Source of the DNA: Hydractinia symbiolongicarpus
Lineage: Eukaryota > Cnidaria > Hydrozoa > Anthoathecata > Hydractiniidae
Direction: 5' to 3'
NCBI RefSeq assembly: GCF_029227915.1
Contig: NC_079887.1
Span: 12,402,001 to 12,462,000, forward strand
DNA: 60,000 bases
Each line of letters opens with the position of its first letter. The stretch's first letter is position 1. This document shows positions 44,901 to 57,028 of this stretch, piece by piece. Both the position numbers and the translations under genes were made by a program. Under the pieces are notes generated by a model. It saw only the letters and a list, made by a program, of their open reading frames with translations. It did no database searches and was not told the DNA's origin.

Positions 44901-44950
44901 CCTGCTAAACTATCATGTTCAAGAAATGATAAACTTTCCACAGTAATATG

Positions 44951-46955
44951 AATACTGAACAGACAAACCGAAATAATATCTTCAATAAAATCCTTACTGA
45001 CGACGTAATGATCTATTTAAAGCATGTGTGGTTATCTGTGGAAGTGATACAATAACTGTATGTTAAAATTGTAATGGAAATTGATTCAGCTTTGCTGCCA
45101 TTATTGTACACGACGCTACACTGTATTTGATTGGTTAGTGAAAACTTTCAGTTGATATTAGGAAGGCTAAAAAATTGTTCCAAAATTTAATAACCCGTTC
45201 ACCCTTTTAAGAAACTGTTTGAGAAAATGCATAGGATATTTTCTTTTGTCAAACTGTTACAAAGAAACTTGGGTTTTTACAATCTTGTTCGGCATACATT
45301 AAGAACTAAAATTTTCGGCAGAAAATGTTTCGGCGGAAAAAACTTTTTTTATTTCAGCGGAAAAATTTTTATAAAGATTTATAAAGTCAAAAAATGCATG
45401 GGTAAGTCTTTTGAACGAATTTTAACCAATTTTCAAAAGTAATGATTCAGGAAATGACACAAAAAAACCTAAAGCATATACAGGGAACCATAAATTCAAT
45501 CAAGATCTAAAAAGGGTCTTTAGGATCCCATTTTATAAATAGAGCCTCAGCCAAATGTGAAAATAACGAAAATAATATATATGTTCAAAAACTGCAGCTT
45601 TTATTGATTTTCTGATTACCCTATATATAATTTCTATGCACTGGTCCTTATTAAAAAAAAAAAAATAGAAAAACCAAAATTCGGACCGAAAAATTGTCGG
45701 ACAAAAAAAATTCGAAAGTTTTTACGTCTGAAACGTGTACGTGTGTTTAGCGTCTTTTCTGTTACTTCAGGAGGTAGCTGAAGATAAAATTAAAAAAGGG
45801 TAAAAAAGTACGAGTAACTGTCGTGATAAAGTTTTTTTATTTTTAAAGCAAAATGTTTGATATATTTCATATATATTATAGCCGCATGAGGCGTATATAG
45901 CGTTTGGTTCACATATTGTGGTGCATGTCAATTTTACTTTAACTACAATTTTCCTCTTTCACTTGCTAACATTTGATGTCCTTTTTGATGTCCTTTTTAC
46001 CGTGTGTGACTTTAAAGAGCAACCTCGTTCCCAGGGCATTTTGCCTTGTTGAGAAATTACCTTAGCTACATAACTTACTTTTTCAAGCTACAATCGACGA
46101 TTTTGGTTTTAGCATTTCGGCGATTTACTTAAAATATAATTTTGAACTTGAATAACCTCTTTTTTTTGTTACATTTTATCTCATCCCCCGAAAATATGCA
46201 GCAAGTGGGTCGTTAGCGATAAATCAATAAAATTATTGTTTTCGAATATCTTTTGCTAGCGTGTTGTAGTGGTTTCACTCTCTGGGGAACATTTACAACA
46301 AAATGTTTTTAAGAAATATGAGGTGCGATAAACCAATGGTATGTCAACAAAAAGAAGCTTGCAAAACACAGGTGCCATGTTCAAAAACTCGTTTTCTGCA
46401 TAAAATAACTTTCGGTATATCTTTAAATTTGGAGACGCTTTAGCAAAAATATGCTGCAAATGGAAGTTAACGAAGATGCAGAGGTAGACCTTTTTTATCC
46501 TATTTATTTTTACTGTTTTCTTTAAACAAGAATTTAATTTTATGCTTTCCTCTAAACGCAAAACTCTCTAGTTAGTTACTCTAGCTAGCCCTAGCTTTAT
46601 TTGGACTGCTGTGGGTCTGTCCCCCCAACACACAACGCTTTGAAATTCCTTGTTACTCAACCTTTTCTAGCTACACATATATTATATCATAATGTTATGC
46701 TACTTTAAAAAGCAATGACAAGGTAACTAGGTTTTAAAATGCTAGCTAGAATTTTTAAGACAGGCTACAATAAAACACAGACAAGGTAGAGTAATACAGC
46801 CTGTTGCTGGAAATTTGGAGTGCTGTGAGACTACCCTTGAGCATGTAGTGCTACAAATAACACGATTTCAACAACTTTAGGAGGTGAGGCAGGTAGAAAA
46901 TTTAGTTTTTTTTTGTTCAAGTACATTCAATCACTCACATCATCTCGAAAGGCAG
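44951..46955. other. Region upstream of APPBP2
   Basis: No gene. GGCGGAAAAAACTTTT-type strings at 45,310-45,375 recall the element at 22,099-22,728. The APPBP2 promoter should lie in the right part, but no core element stands out. Confidence 0.4.
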
Positions 46956-46961
46956 TTTTAA

Positions 46962-46988
46962 ATGGCAGTAGATTGTAACGGCCAAGTG
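46962..46988 (+). CDS. APPBP2: Candidate first coding exon of APPBP2
   Basis: ATG at 46,962 opens MAVDCNGQV; a donor at GTCTTT would join in phase 0 to the 47,360 exon. The vertebrate protein also starts MA with a short divergent N-terminus. The donor is weak and the frame stays open well past it, so this is a guess. Confidence 0.25.
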
Positions 46989-47359
46989 GTCTTTGTCCCT
47001 AAAGAATTTTTTTTCAGAAACCCAGAAAATTTACTGAATAGTATTAGATTGTTCAAAATTATTGACAACTTGTTGGAATTAGAACAGGATTTTTGCTATT
47101 CACGTAAAGTCCACATAAGATGTTAAATTATGTCTAATTTTAAGTTAAAAGACTCTTTTTATGCCACTCTGTTATGCAAATATTATTTTTGTTTCTTGGT
47201 TTTAAAGCCCATCAACTTAGAAAGGCTTTAGTGTTTGTACATGCCCTACAAATACTAGCCATATATTTCATTTTTTTACATAGAAATAATTTACATCAGT
47301 AAATTTTAAATGCATTATATATATTTTATGCTTGACAAATTATTTCCATTTCTTTGAAG

Positions 47360-47682
47360 GTTACCAACTATGAAAGTAAAAGTGAATTTCGCAATTTAAA
47401 CTTATACAACTTTGCATTAAAATATGTGGCGAAAAATCTATTTCTGTTTACAAACACAATACACTTAATTCCAGCTCCAAACTTCAGAGATGTTTTAAAT
47501 AAGGTATGTATGTATATATAGGGTTTATTTAGTCTCAATTTTAATATTTTTATTAGCTATACATAATTTAAATTTTAATTATATATGACCTAGGCTGTGG
47601 AGTTCAAACTTTGTCAAAATTTACAGAGGCAAATATCTAATCTTGATTTGTTGGAAAAAGTTTTACAAAATTCCAGTTATTG
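47360..47682 (+). CDS. APPBP2: APPBP2 exons a-b (N-terminal region)
   Basis: Exon 47360-47503 reads LYNFALKYVAKNLFLFTNTI, aligned with LYNTAISAVVDNYIRSRRDI of the human protein, then HLIPAPNFRDVLNK. Exon 47594-47682 reads AVEFKLCQNLQRQISNLDLL and EKVLQNSSYW. Acceptors are TTTGAAG and ACCTAG; donors are GTATGT in both. The N-terminal region of the family contacts the CUL2 adaptor. Confidence 0.8.
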
Positions 47683-50600
47683 GTATGTGTTTTTTGTTTT
47701 TTAATTATCATATATCTTCTCCTTTTGTATACCCACAATAAATAATTATGTATTTTATCTTGCAGGGGAACTCTTCACAAATGTATTCAAATAATTCTAA
47801 CCAAAGAAAAAGACTTTGGTTTTTTTCTTGCCAGTCAAAAAGTAACACAGTATTCATTTTTAAAAAATATGGTATCAAATGGAAAAAGAAACAACCAGGA
47901 TGTTTATCGATATGTACATCAAGCCATTAAGTTAGGTATGTTATATTTATTAACTTTTTTATGTAATAATATGCTAATGTGTATGATTTTTCCTTTGAAA
48001 CAACTAAATAAAGTAATGTCTGAATCGTTAATTAACAATGTCACAATGCAGCTATTTTAGTTTGACGTTGTACCTTTAAAGTAAGTACAAGGCTAAATAA
48101 CTAAAAATCGGGTAGAAAAACTGATGAACTGTATATGAATAACTAGGTGGTACCTACAACAAAACTAAAATAATATGAAGCTGGTATAACCAATTTTTTA
48201 GGAACCCAAAGATTGACATCATTTAAAACTTAAAACCATGATATCTCCATAAACATCCTTTTAAGTTGACTGGAGCTAATCATACCTTTTACAAGCGAAA
48301 AAAAGCTCCTGAAATTTATACAACAAATAAAATACATAAAGCACAAAGTCTGAGTGGATAAAAAATCAATAGCTACATCAACAAACTTCAAAGAACATTT
48401 AAAAAACATTTAATTAATATGCTTTTTTATTTCTTTTTCGCTAATTTTCACGATAACACAATAATTTAAATCTGTTATACAAAAAGTAAAAAAAAAGTAA
48501 ACATTTATTTACCTAAGAAATGACAATTTACATTACTAAAAGAATAAATTAGCAATTAGGAAGGAGACTTTCCCGATAGCCAAGGCTAAACAAAGGAGAA
48601 AGCCAGCATTTACAGCACCAACTTTAATAAATATTCTGTATGTACTTCGATTGTGATTAAAGTTAAACGAAGAACCTGCCATTTCAGGTGTAAAGATTAA
48701 GAATGGAAAGAAATGCAACTATATTTAGGCACACACACTTGATCCTGCATAGATGGTTGTGTAATAAAAATGCTGTAATTTAATAAGACTTGCACATTCT
48801 TGTTTTTGTTAATTTTATGATAAAACTTGATGATGTTCAGGGTTTTACAGTAGAGCATTGGTGAAATAGTACAAAGTTTCAGCTATAAACTGGTGCATTT
48901 TTATGAATTTTGAACCTTTATGTTTTTCACTAATTTATGAATGTGCTTGTGAGTGACACTTTAGATAAAAAAAAATATAGTTGAAACAAGAAACAGAGAA
49001 AAAAATCAACTTATATTTACCTTACTGCATTTTTTTTCTACTTTTAATGCAAGGGGATGTGTACTTTTTATATATTTGTTGATATATACATCAATATTTT
49101 ATCTTTCAGCTTCTTTCTTTTGTGAATGTGGCATGTATAGTTGTGCAGAAATGATATACACCTGCATTGATGTTGTTGATTTAAATGGAAATATGAATAA
49201 TGAGCAGATGCTGATTGCATTTGAAGTTTCGTTAAGGTGAAATGCGTTATCCTATTTTTCTGTGATATTTGATCTTCCTGTGCAGTTTCTCTCTTTTTTG
49301 TTAAACATAAAAAACAGTGCTGTCATATTTCTTTATCATTTGACATAGTGTATTGGTTAAATAAGATGGTACATGGAGTTCCAACTGTTACAAATACTAT
49401 GCAAAACATCAACAAAATAATGATGACGTTTCTAATAACATTGTTTTTAAATGCAGCTTTATTAAAAAGTATAATGTACATAAATGGTTTTTTTTAACTC
49501 AGGAAAGTTTGTTATTTTTATATTTCTTACATTTTAGAATGGCATACACATCTACGCTAGATTGTAAATTTGACGATGCCAACAAATCAATAATAAATGC
49601 CTCTGTTTTGTTGACATACCTTCAAAATGCTCAGTTTAAGCCAAATTGTGCATTGTTTTATACCATTTGCAGTATGTATATGTTCTCAATATCACAATAT
49701 GACAAGGTAATTTTATTGCTTTTTAAAATAACCATTACTTTACATCCTATATGGCAGAGTAACTTTAAAATTTTTGCCTTAATTAATTGCTTCTAACTGG
49801 AATTCCCAAGCAATACAATATTTACCTGGACAATGTATACACATAATAAGAACTAAATACTGTTAATTCGACCTTAGTGGCGTATCTCGTGTTTTCAGTA
49901 AGATATAGCTAATGTAACATGTATCAATCTACTTTTGAATATGATTAGAATAATTTTTCTGGGTGTTTATTTTTTACAAGGCATGTGTATAGGTGAAATA
50001 ATGCTAGCCAATTGTAATATATATTATTTGCCTTTCTTATTGTTAATTTTAAAACCTTTCCAAGACTTGTTATGCATTATAGCAACTGTGGGTGCAAAGA
50101 AATTTTGAGTCTAGCCTTTTTTTACTTAAACTGAACCACTATTTTGATTACTACAATGTTTACTGCATTAATTTTTAGTGTTTGTAAATATATTGATAAT
50201 TCTGTTATTTTAGGCATACAATTTAGCTATACAGGCTGTTCAAGAGCTGGACTCCAGACTGTCTCCTAAGGTATAAAGACCACATTATTACAAAAAAGTC
50301 AATTGTAATTCTCAAGACAACAGCACATCAATTTTATAATTGTTAATTTCCCGTTATTAAAAGGTATACTTACTCATTTTCCTGTATTGCCAATCATCCC
50401 TTTATCATTTTTTTTAATTATATTTTAGGTCATTGTTGATACTCTTAGGCAAGCATGTAAGGTATGAAACATACAAATTACTGCTGTTTTGTCATATAGA
50501 AAAGCAATAGTTTTTGTTCTACGATTATTCTGTTATAAACCTGTTGTTTACTGATTCTCTGTTTGTTTTATTGCATCAAAGGTTGCACATTACCCATTTT

Positions 50601-53600
50601 TTTATGAATACTTTAGTTTAAATGTTTTTATTTTACCTTCAGGCCTGTATTATAAAGCGTTACTTTCCTCAAGCTTGTGTTTATGCGAAAGAGGCTGTCA
50701 GACTTGCAAAGTAAGTGACACTGGTATGAACTGTCATACTATTTTTTGTCTAAGTTTTTGTTAAGGGAGATTAATTAATAAAAAAAATGAAATTATGACT
50801 GTTAAGAAAATGAATAATGGCCATGAAAATGCATATAAATGCAGTACAGTGCTTGTGTTAGATTGATTGTGGTAAAGAAAATAATTTTTAATATTGTGTT
50901 GTATTTATTAAAGAATCTAAAGGCAGATATTTACACTGTGCTCGTGAATCTATTATCGCATATATTAGAACTTTTTGACTTTTTTTTAGAATGATCGAAT
51001 ATTTTGATTTAAGTGCTTACTTTGTGTATTTTAAATTAAATTTAAAAATCCAATTCTGCTTTACCTAAAATATCAGAATAAAAGTTTCTCTGTTTTATTT
51101 AGACATTGGTATGGTATAAAACATCCCAAGTATGCTGATACCTTGTCTGATTATGGTTTTTATTTGTTAAGTGTAGACTCTGTCAGTAATGGCGTCAAGT
51201 ATTACCAAGTAAGTCATGTTTTTTTACCTTGGTGATTTTCCAAAATGGATTTTGACGATTTGTTTTAATGTTGAGTAAACAATATTCAAGTCTAGGTGTG
51301 CACTTGTTAATCTTAAGCACATCTTTTATTTACCTGTTTGCTGCTCTGAAAGAAGTTAGCTCTTGATGTGTGGCTTAGTTTAAAAATGCACGAGGCAATA
51401 TATTCACAATATTTTTATATTTTTTAAATAAATAAAAAGACATTTTAAGTTTTGTCAAAATAAATTTTTTAAAAAACGACCTACTTGAAGAAAACTTTAT
51501 GAGAATTTACGCTCCACATCCATAACACTGGATGGCTTCTGTTCCAATGCATGAAATTTTATCTCATAGAATGCTTTGGAGATTCGTACAGAACTATTCG
51601 GCGAAAACAATATTATTACTGCAATCACACATGAAGACCTAGCATATGCTGTCTATGTTCGAGATTACAGTCAGGGCAATTTTCATGAAGCAAGGTAGTT
51701 ATGTGTGGATTATCACCCCAAATTTACCAAGAATTCTTTTTTTCATTAGTAGTTACATTTAGAGTGACTTGTTTGAAAAGGTACTGCATGTTTAAGTTTA
51801 TTGAAATTCTCTCTCAATTTATTTTAGGAGCCATGCAGAGCAAGGACTTCGTGTTCTCACCACGCTCCTACCGAAAGATCATCTTCTACTCTCTTCTTCA
51901 AAACGAGTACAAGGTATGCTCATTCTCATTATTGCTGTTACAATCTAGTGCGTCCACACAACCAAAGAAGTGGATATTTCGCACCCTAATGGTTGTACTG
52001 TATTTGCTAATTATTGTTTTGTTCAACACTGTCTATTTCCTCTAATTATATGTATACAGATTTACAGTATTTTTATCAAAAGTTTAGTCGAAGGTAACAT
52101 TTACTTCATAAGCAATGGATTTCGATATTGCGTAAAATAATTGTAAACGTTTTTATTTCTATCAAGTTGAAAACAATTTTTACAGCATGCAGTTAATATC
52201 TCATTGACGGTGATAGGTTTAACTCAAGTGATAGGAAACCTTTTTTTCAGACAGGTTTTCTTAAATTATTAATCTTTTATCTTAAGCCCCTGAAGAAAAA
52301 AAATAACAAATCACACAAGTTTTTTATCAGCATGCATCTAGTTGTTTCTTGTTTAAGGTGAATAACAATACGGCTTTGCTTGTTTCATTTGGGAACTGTT
52401 TTGTGTACATAAGCGCGTAGTACTTATTACTCACACTTTGTAAGAACACATTATGAAAACACTTGCCGTATGCAATATTAAACTGTTATGTTATTCTTTT
52501 AGCATTGATCTTAGAAGAAGTTGCCATTGATACTGGAGACGAAGCTGAGGAGAAACGGCTTTTAAATTGCGCTGAAGAATTACATATAGATTCTCTTCGA
52601 TTAGCCAGGTTTTTATATTTTTATACTATTGTCATTGTAGTAGGTAGAATTCCCTATGGCGAAGTGAAGTTTGTGTTTGTTGGCGAATCAGTAACCAATG
52701 TTGGAATACAGCTTGTCTTGTGTAACGTGTGAGGTGTAAGCCTTTAAAATCTACCTTTTTTTATTCTTCAGGAAAACATTTGGTGAAAGCAATGTCCAAA
52801 CAGCGAAACATTATGGGAATTTGGGACGATTATATCAGAGTATGAAAAAATATAAGGTAAGTGTTTGCATTTGTGCGCTGGGAGAAAAAAACAATTCCTG
52901 TTTATGATGCTAGACGAGCATTATCATAGAATCGTGAAAGTATATTGTGGGTGTAAAATCGGATTTTTGAAAAAATATTTGCAAAAAAATCTGTAAGAGT
53001 AGGAAATACTGCTTAATATTGCTTAAAAAGAGCTTATAAAGTTTTTCACAATTCTTTGAGAAAAATATACGGCAAACATATTTGGCGTCTGGTTCATCTT
53101 TAACAATTTTTATTTTTTATTTCGTATATCAAACACAATATCGTAAAGTTTTGCATATCCAAAATTTTGATATTTAAATTTTAAGTGAAAAAGCTTGAGC
53201 ATACTCCTAAAATTTTTGAATTTGTTTTTTTTTTGAAATCTGGACAAATTAGATTTTCCTTATGTCTTTAGTCATAAATATCTTTAGTTAAAAATACGGT
53301 TTATAAAGGAAGATTCACTTTTGCAATATCTGAAAAAAATGAAAGTTTTCAATTACATTACTAGCCAAATACCAAGTCTAATTTGACTGGGAGAATATGG
53401 ACAATACAGGTTTTGATAGATCAGCATTCGGCAAATAAAATATTTATCTCGCCTAAATTTTTATTTTAGATTTTAGAATTTTTTTAGTTAATATTTTTGG
53501 GTCTGACGTTGTATTGATAGAGGAAGACGTTTTTTAGGACGCAGAAATCAATCATTTGAAAGCCATCGAAATCAAAGAGAATCTTTTAGGCGCAGAGGTA

Positions 53601-56600
53601 CATCTACTTTTTATACATTTTAAATCTCAGTTAGATATATTGGATTGCTAATGATTTTCATCATCATCATCATCATTCTCGGCTTAACGTCCGTTTTCCA
53701 TGCTAGCATGGGTTGGACGGGGTATATTAATGACCCTCTTGTATCAAGTCTGCCCTTGTAACCTCCTGCCAAGTCTTTCTCGGCCTGCCTCTGGGCTTTG
53801 CCCCAGGAACTATCTAGTCTCTACACTTACTTACCCAATTATCCTCCTCCATTCTTTCGAAGTGCCCCAGCCAATTCAATCTTCATATCTGGATAAAATC
53901 TTTAACTCTACGGAGACTTAGCCTGCTTCTTAGCTCATCTGAACTCTTTCTGTCTCTTAAACTGGCGTTACACATCCACCTAATCATTCTCATATCATTC
54001 CTATCTAAACGGTCAAGATCTTCCTGCTTCACTGCCCATGTCTCACTACCGTACAACATAACACTTCTTACACAGGCCTCATACAACCTACCTTTTACCT
54101 CAATTGACAGGACTCTGCTAGTCAACAAAGGAAGTAACTCTCTGAACAGTTTCCAAGCAGAACCTATCCTGCAAGTAACACTTCTACCAACACCCCCTTC
54201 ACTGCCCAACATATCACCTAAGTAACAGAAGTTCTCAACTATCTCTTACGAGCCACTGTTGTACATCATTGAAGCTGGAAATACTTCATTCTCTATAATC
54301 TCACCTTTGCAACGCTTGCATACAAACTGTATGTCAGCTCTTAACCTTCCACTAATACTACTTCTTATGTACCCAATGCTTGCAAGTCTGACAAAAAATA
54401 TCATTTTCCCTAACTTTATCCCGCCCTTATACATGAAGCGTGGTCATGGTTTGTTGGCATAGGTATTCTCTACTTCTGCAATGTCGAAAAAAACGTCCCT
54501 TATTATTGTCGCAAAAAACATTTTTGTATGTCGCAAAAAACTTTAACTTATAACTAAGAACAAGCTGAGGCCTAATTAAACTTTACAGACCTCTGTCAAA
54601 TGACGAAAGCTTTGTAGTGTATTGAAATGACTGCGGCTGGTGAGTCGAGAATTTATTACGTATAGGAATCTGAGTTGGGCACTTTAATATGTAAATAAAT
54701 AAATAAACCATGCCCATATTTCCATACCTTAAAGGAGCTACGGAACGGTTGTTGTTTTCGACTTTAGTTACACGAACGTCGAGCTGCTGGCGGTGAAAAA
54801 CAAAAATGGCTATTTTCCAGCATGTATGTAATTTACAGACTCGAACATATAGATATATCTAGAATTTTTTATCTTCTCCAGCCTTGGTAATGTTTTCATC
54901 CAGAATGAGTCTTGCTGAAATATTTCTTTGTAATATACTTTTCAAAAAAAAAATTAAACCAGCAAGCATAGTGGACTGTTCATTGCGCAAAACGCGTTTG
55001 CCGGATTTTTAATACGTGCGCGGGATATACGGAATGTGAGCAGTTTAACCGGTTCGTAGCCCCTTTAATACTATTAGAATGTTGTAAAAAAATCATGCCG
55101 TTTACATTAAAAGATCTCTTTGCCAAAAAAGAAGCATTGTTGTATTTGATTATCTACTCTGAATAGATATTAAGCTGGCGTTTGGCAACGGTCTTCCTTT
55201 ACGTAACAACATTCCAAGATTTTGAATCCAATTTTAAAATCTACAATCCCATTTGTCTTTATATAGGATTACGAAGTTGCTTTGTCTATCGGTCATCTTG
55301 CATCATTGTACAACTATGATATGGAAAAGTATGACCAAGCTGAGGGACTTTATTTGAGATCTATAGCAATAGGTATGTTGATCAGATTTGTCCTTATTTA
55401 CCAAAAGGTAAGGATCGTTGAGTCAAAATTTTAGTCACGAATTTTAGTCATTTTCGCCAAGTTAATTAAATATCACAAAAATTTTTAATCGCGAAAATAG
55501 AAACCACGAAGTTATGGATTACTTCTTATCATCATTTTCATTTATTTTGAGAAATTAGGTTTTAAATACCAATGCACACGTAATGTCTGAATTTTCAGAA
55601 ATTTACCTGTAAAGCAAAAAAAAAAAAAAAACACAAAAAAACATCGGTTTATTTTATATTTTCAACCAATTAACTACCAATATTTTTCATTTGCTTTATA
55701 AACAAGGGAAATCGAATCCCGCTCACTGCTTGGCAGTAAGTTAGTGATGAACAAAGTAGTTCTTTTTCAATGTGACTTACACGCATTATACTCGCCCGTC
55801 ATGATCAGAGGTCTGATCGGGGTGAAGCATTCTCTGTTGAGAATGAAATACGAATGTGCTATGATAAATATTCACCTATATGTAAGGCAAAGTTAGTTTG
55901 TACAATGTCATGGATACTGTTTTCTTTTTCCTGTTGTTGTTTTAAGTCCCACTCTAACGCACTATTTAAGTGTTGTCAACTTAATTTGAATTATAAGCTG
56001 GCCGTCTATTTGTAGGGAAACGAATTAGTTAAATCCCCCTTTTCACAGACTAAGTTACCAGTGAATTATTATGACTTTTTAGGTCGCAAGTTATTTGGTG
56101 GATGGTATAGTGGGCTGGAGTATGATTACAGAGGTTTAGTTCATTTGTACGCAAATACTGGTAAGTTGTATTCCAACGTGAATCTTTTTTTATTTTACTT
56201 TATTTTTATTGTGAAATGAAATAGGAAGTCAGAGTCAAAACAACTTGAAGTGTCAAGTTTTACAAAAAATTGCTTAAAAATACTCAGTTGTCAACCATCT
56301 AGTTATGTTTATGGTATTACTATGAATTTCTAACCATTTTTCAAATTCTTTAATACTTTTTATTTTTACTCAAAAGTGAAGTGTTTGTTCTAACGCATTC
56401 CTCTTCATACCAATGTTTTATTTGACATATACCTTGTTATTTCTACTTTTGTGTATCTCGGTATTTTTGTACCTTGAACTTTGCGGATTTCGCGAAAAAG
56501 ATTTCCGCGAGTTAAAACCGAAAGCTATATTTCGTGGAAGAAAGGTTTGCGAATGGAGGCTATAAAAAATCTTCCGAACAGCAATTGTGGGCATTCTGAA

Positions 56601-57028
56601 AGTTAGAGAGCATTTTTAGGCTTTAGCAAATTTCTTTCGGAAAATTAATTAATCAATTAATTTCCGCGAACGAGCATTTTTAATCCATTTCGAGAAAGAA
56701 ATATTTGAATCGGAAAGTATTGGTAAATTTATTTTTGCGAATGAGGGCAAAATTCGTAATAATTTTTTTTTACCAAATTTTCTTCCATACTGGTTTGTGT
56801 TGTGAAGATATTTTCCTTTCTTTTAATATTTTATGTCTTATTGCAGGAAATTTCAACCAAATGTCGTCGTTTCAAATGAAGTTAGCCGAATGGAAAGACG
56901 AGCGCGAGGACGTCCTATCGTCACGTCACGTCGACGTTGATTTGAACTTTGATTGCGAACCTTCTGTAGAACAAGTGCTAAGTTCAATCAAAGCAAACGC
57001 AAACTCCAAACAACCATGTGGAAGCTAA
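47360..57028 (+). CDS. APPBP2: Amyloid protein-binding protein 2, TPR substrate receptor of CUL2
   Basis: APPBP2 is a tetratricopeptide-repeat protein known as a substrate receptor of CUL2 ubiquitin ligases (C-terminal degrons) and as a binder of the APP cytoplasmic tail. Seventeen exons join in phase: 47360-47503, 47594-47682, 47766-47935, 49110-49236, 49538-49706, 50214-50270, 50429-50461, 50643-50710, 51103-51208, 51570-51694, 51828-51913, 52503-52608, 52772-52856, 53538-53597, 55267-55372, 56083-56160 and 56847-57028. They give 596 codons and a stop; human APPBP2 has 585. Hallmarks: HPKYADTLSDYGFYLL, HEDLAYAVYV, LPKDHLLLSSSKRV, TAKHYGNLGRLYQSM, YEVALSIGHLASLYNYDM and GLEYDYRGLVHLY. The start codon is upstream and uncertain. 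No frame break seen. Confidence 0.93.
47766..47935 (+). CDS. APPBP2: APPBP2 exon c
   Basis: Acceptor TTGCAG, donor GTATGT. Completes a split W codon and reads GTLHKCIQIILTKEKDFGFF, ending YRYVHQAIKLG. It corresponds to the LLHHCFQALMDHG segment of the human protein. Confidence 0.85.
49110..49706 (+). CDS. APPBP2: APPBP2 exons d-e (first TPR-like units)
   Basis: Exon 49110-49236 reads ASFFCECGMYSCAEMIYTCI, matching the GWYSDAEKVFLSCL unit. Exon 49538-49706 reads RMAYTSTLDCKFDDANKSII and ALFYTICSMYMFSISQYDK, matching the ALYGELCALLFAKSHYDEA unit. Splice sites TTTCAG/GTGAAA and TTTTAG/GTAATT. The intron between the preceding exon and 49110 (1.2 kb) holds nothing recognised. Confidence 0.88.
50214..50710 (+). 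CDS. APPBP2: APPBP2 exons f-h (three short exons)
   Basis: Exons 50214-50270 (AYNLAIQAVQELDSRLSPK), 50429-50461 (VIVDTLRQACK, only 33 nt) and 50643-50710 (ACIIKRYFPQACVYAKEAVR). Together they cover the region matching YKWCIEAMKEI through VVKREFKKAEQLIKHAV in the human protein. All keep phase. Confidence 0.88.
51103..51913 (+). CDS. APPBP2: APPBP2 exons i-k (central TPR block)
   Basis: Exon 51103-51208 reads HPKYADTLSDYGFYLLSVDS, the most conserved stretch of the family. Exon 51570-51694 reads NALEIRTELFGENN and HEDLAYAVYVRDYSQGNFHE. Exon 51828-51913 reads HAEQGLRVLTTLLPKDHLLL and SSSKRVQ. Acceptors TATTTAG, CTCATAG and TTTTAG. Confidence 0.93.
52503..52856 (+). CDS. APPBP2: APPBP2 exons l-m
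   Basis: Exon 52503-52608 reads ALILEEVAIDTGDEAEEKRL and ELHIDSLRLAR. Exon 52772-52856 reads KTFGESNVQTAKHYGNLGRL and YQSMKKYK. Both closely match the vertebrate protein (LILEEIAID and FGEFNVQTAKHYGNLGRLYQ). Confidence 0.93.
53538..53597 (+). CDS. APPBP2: APPBP2 exon n
   Basis: 60 nt between TTTTTAG and GTACAT, reading DAEINHLKAIEIKENLLGAE, equivalent to EAEEMHIKAIQIKEQLLGQE. The intron after it carries the antisense LINE fragment. Confidence 0.9.
53654..54399 (-). mobile_element. 5'-truncated copy of the RTE-like LINE, antisense in APPBP2
   Basis: The reverse complement matches about 12,290-13,070: RLASIGYIRSS (frame-shifted zinc-finger region) and ADIQFVCKRCKGEIIENEVF, then RLYEACVRSVMLYGSETWAV and WMCNASLRDRKSSDELRSRL. 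It ends in a GATGATGATGATGATGA-type tail at 53,654-53,672. Only the 3' quarter is present, as expected of 5'-truncated insertion. Some stops. Confidence 0.88.
54400..55266. other. APPBP2 intron remainder, no feature seen
   Basis: Unmatched AT-rich intron sequence right of the LINE fragment, including a GCGCAAAACGCGTTTGCCGG stretch near 54,985. No coding recognised. Confidence 0.5.
55267..56160 (+). CDS. APPBP2: APPBP2 exons o-p
   Basis: Exon 55267-55372 reads DYEVALSIGHLASLYNYDME, then AEGLYLRSIAIG. Exon 56083-56160 reads RKLFGGWYSGLEYDYRGLVH and LYANTG. They match YEVALSVGHLASLYNYDMN and KKLFGEGYSGLEYDYRGLI. The intron between holds nothing recognised. Confidence 0.95.
56847..57028 (+). CDS. 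APPBP2: APPBP2 last coding exon
   Basis: Acceptor TTGCAG completes a glycine codon, then NFNQMSSFQMKLAEWKDERE, equivalent to NYEKVFEYHNVLSNWNRLRD. It ends VLSSIKANANSKQPCGS and TAA. The tail after the tryptophan is poorly conserved in length and sequence, as expected. Confidence 0.9.

Larger units (their letters stand above)
43539..44950. mobile_element. Penelope-like element remnant, inverted duplication
   Basis: Two GIY-YIG endonuclease segments point away from each other. Arms 43,727-44,052 (minus) and 44,322-44,646 (plus) are almost identical over about 326 bp, with a 269-bp spacer. The text before the endonuclease (GTSEILRRVLRQHKIKCIFN and a TLRSTLSKPKDKI stretch) is typical of the RT-endonuclease junction in Penelope-like elements. 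No RT core remains in the window. Confidence 0.8.
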
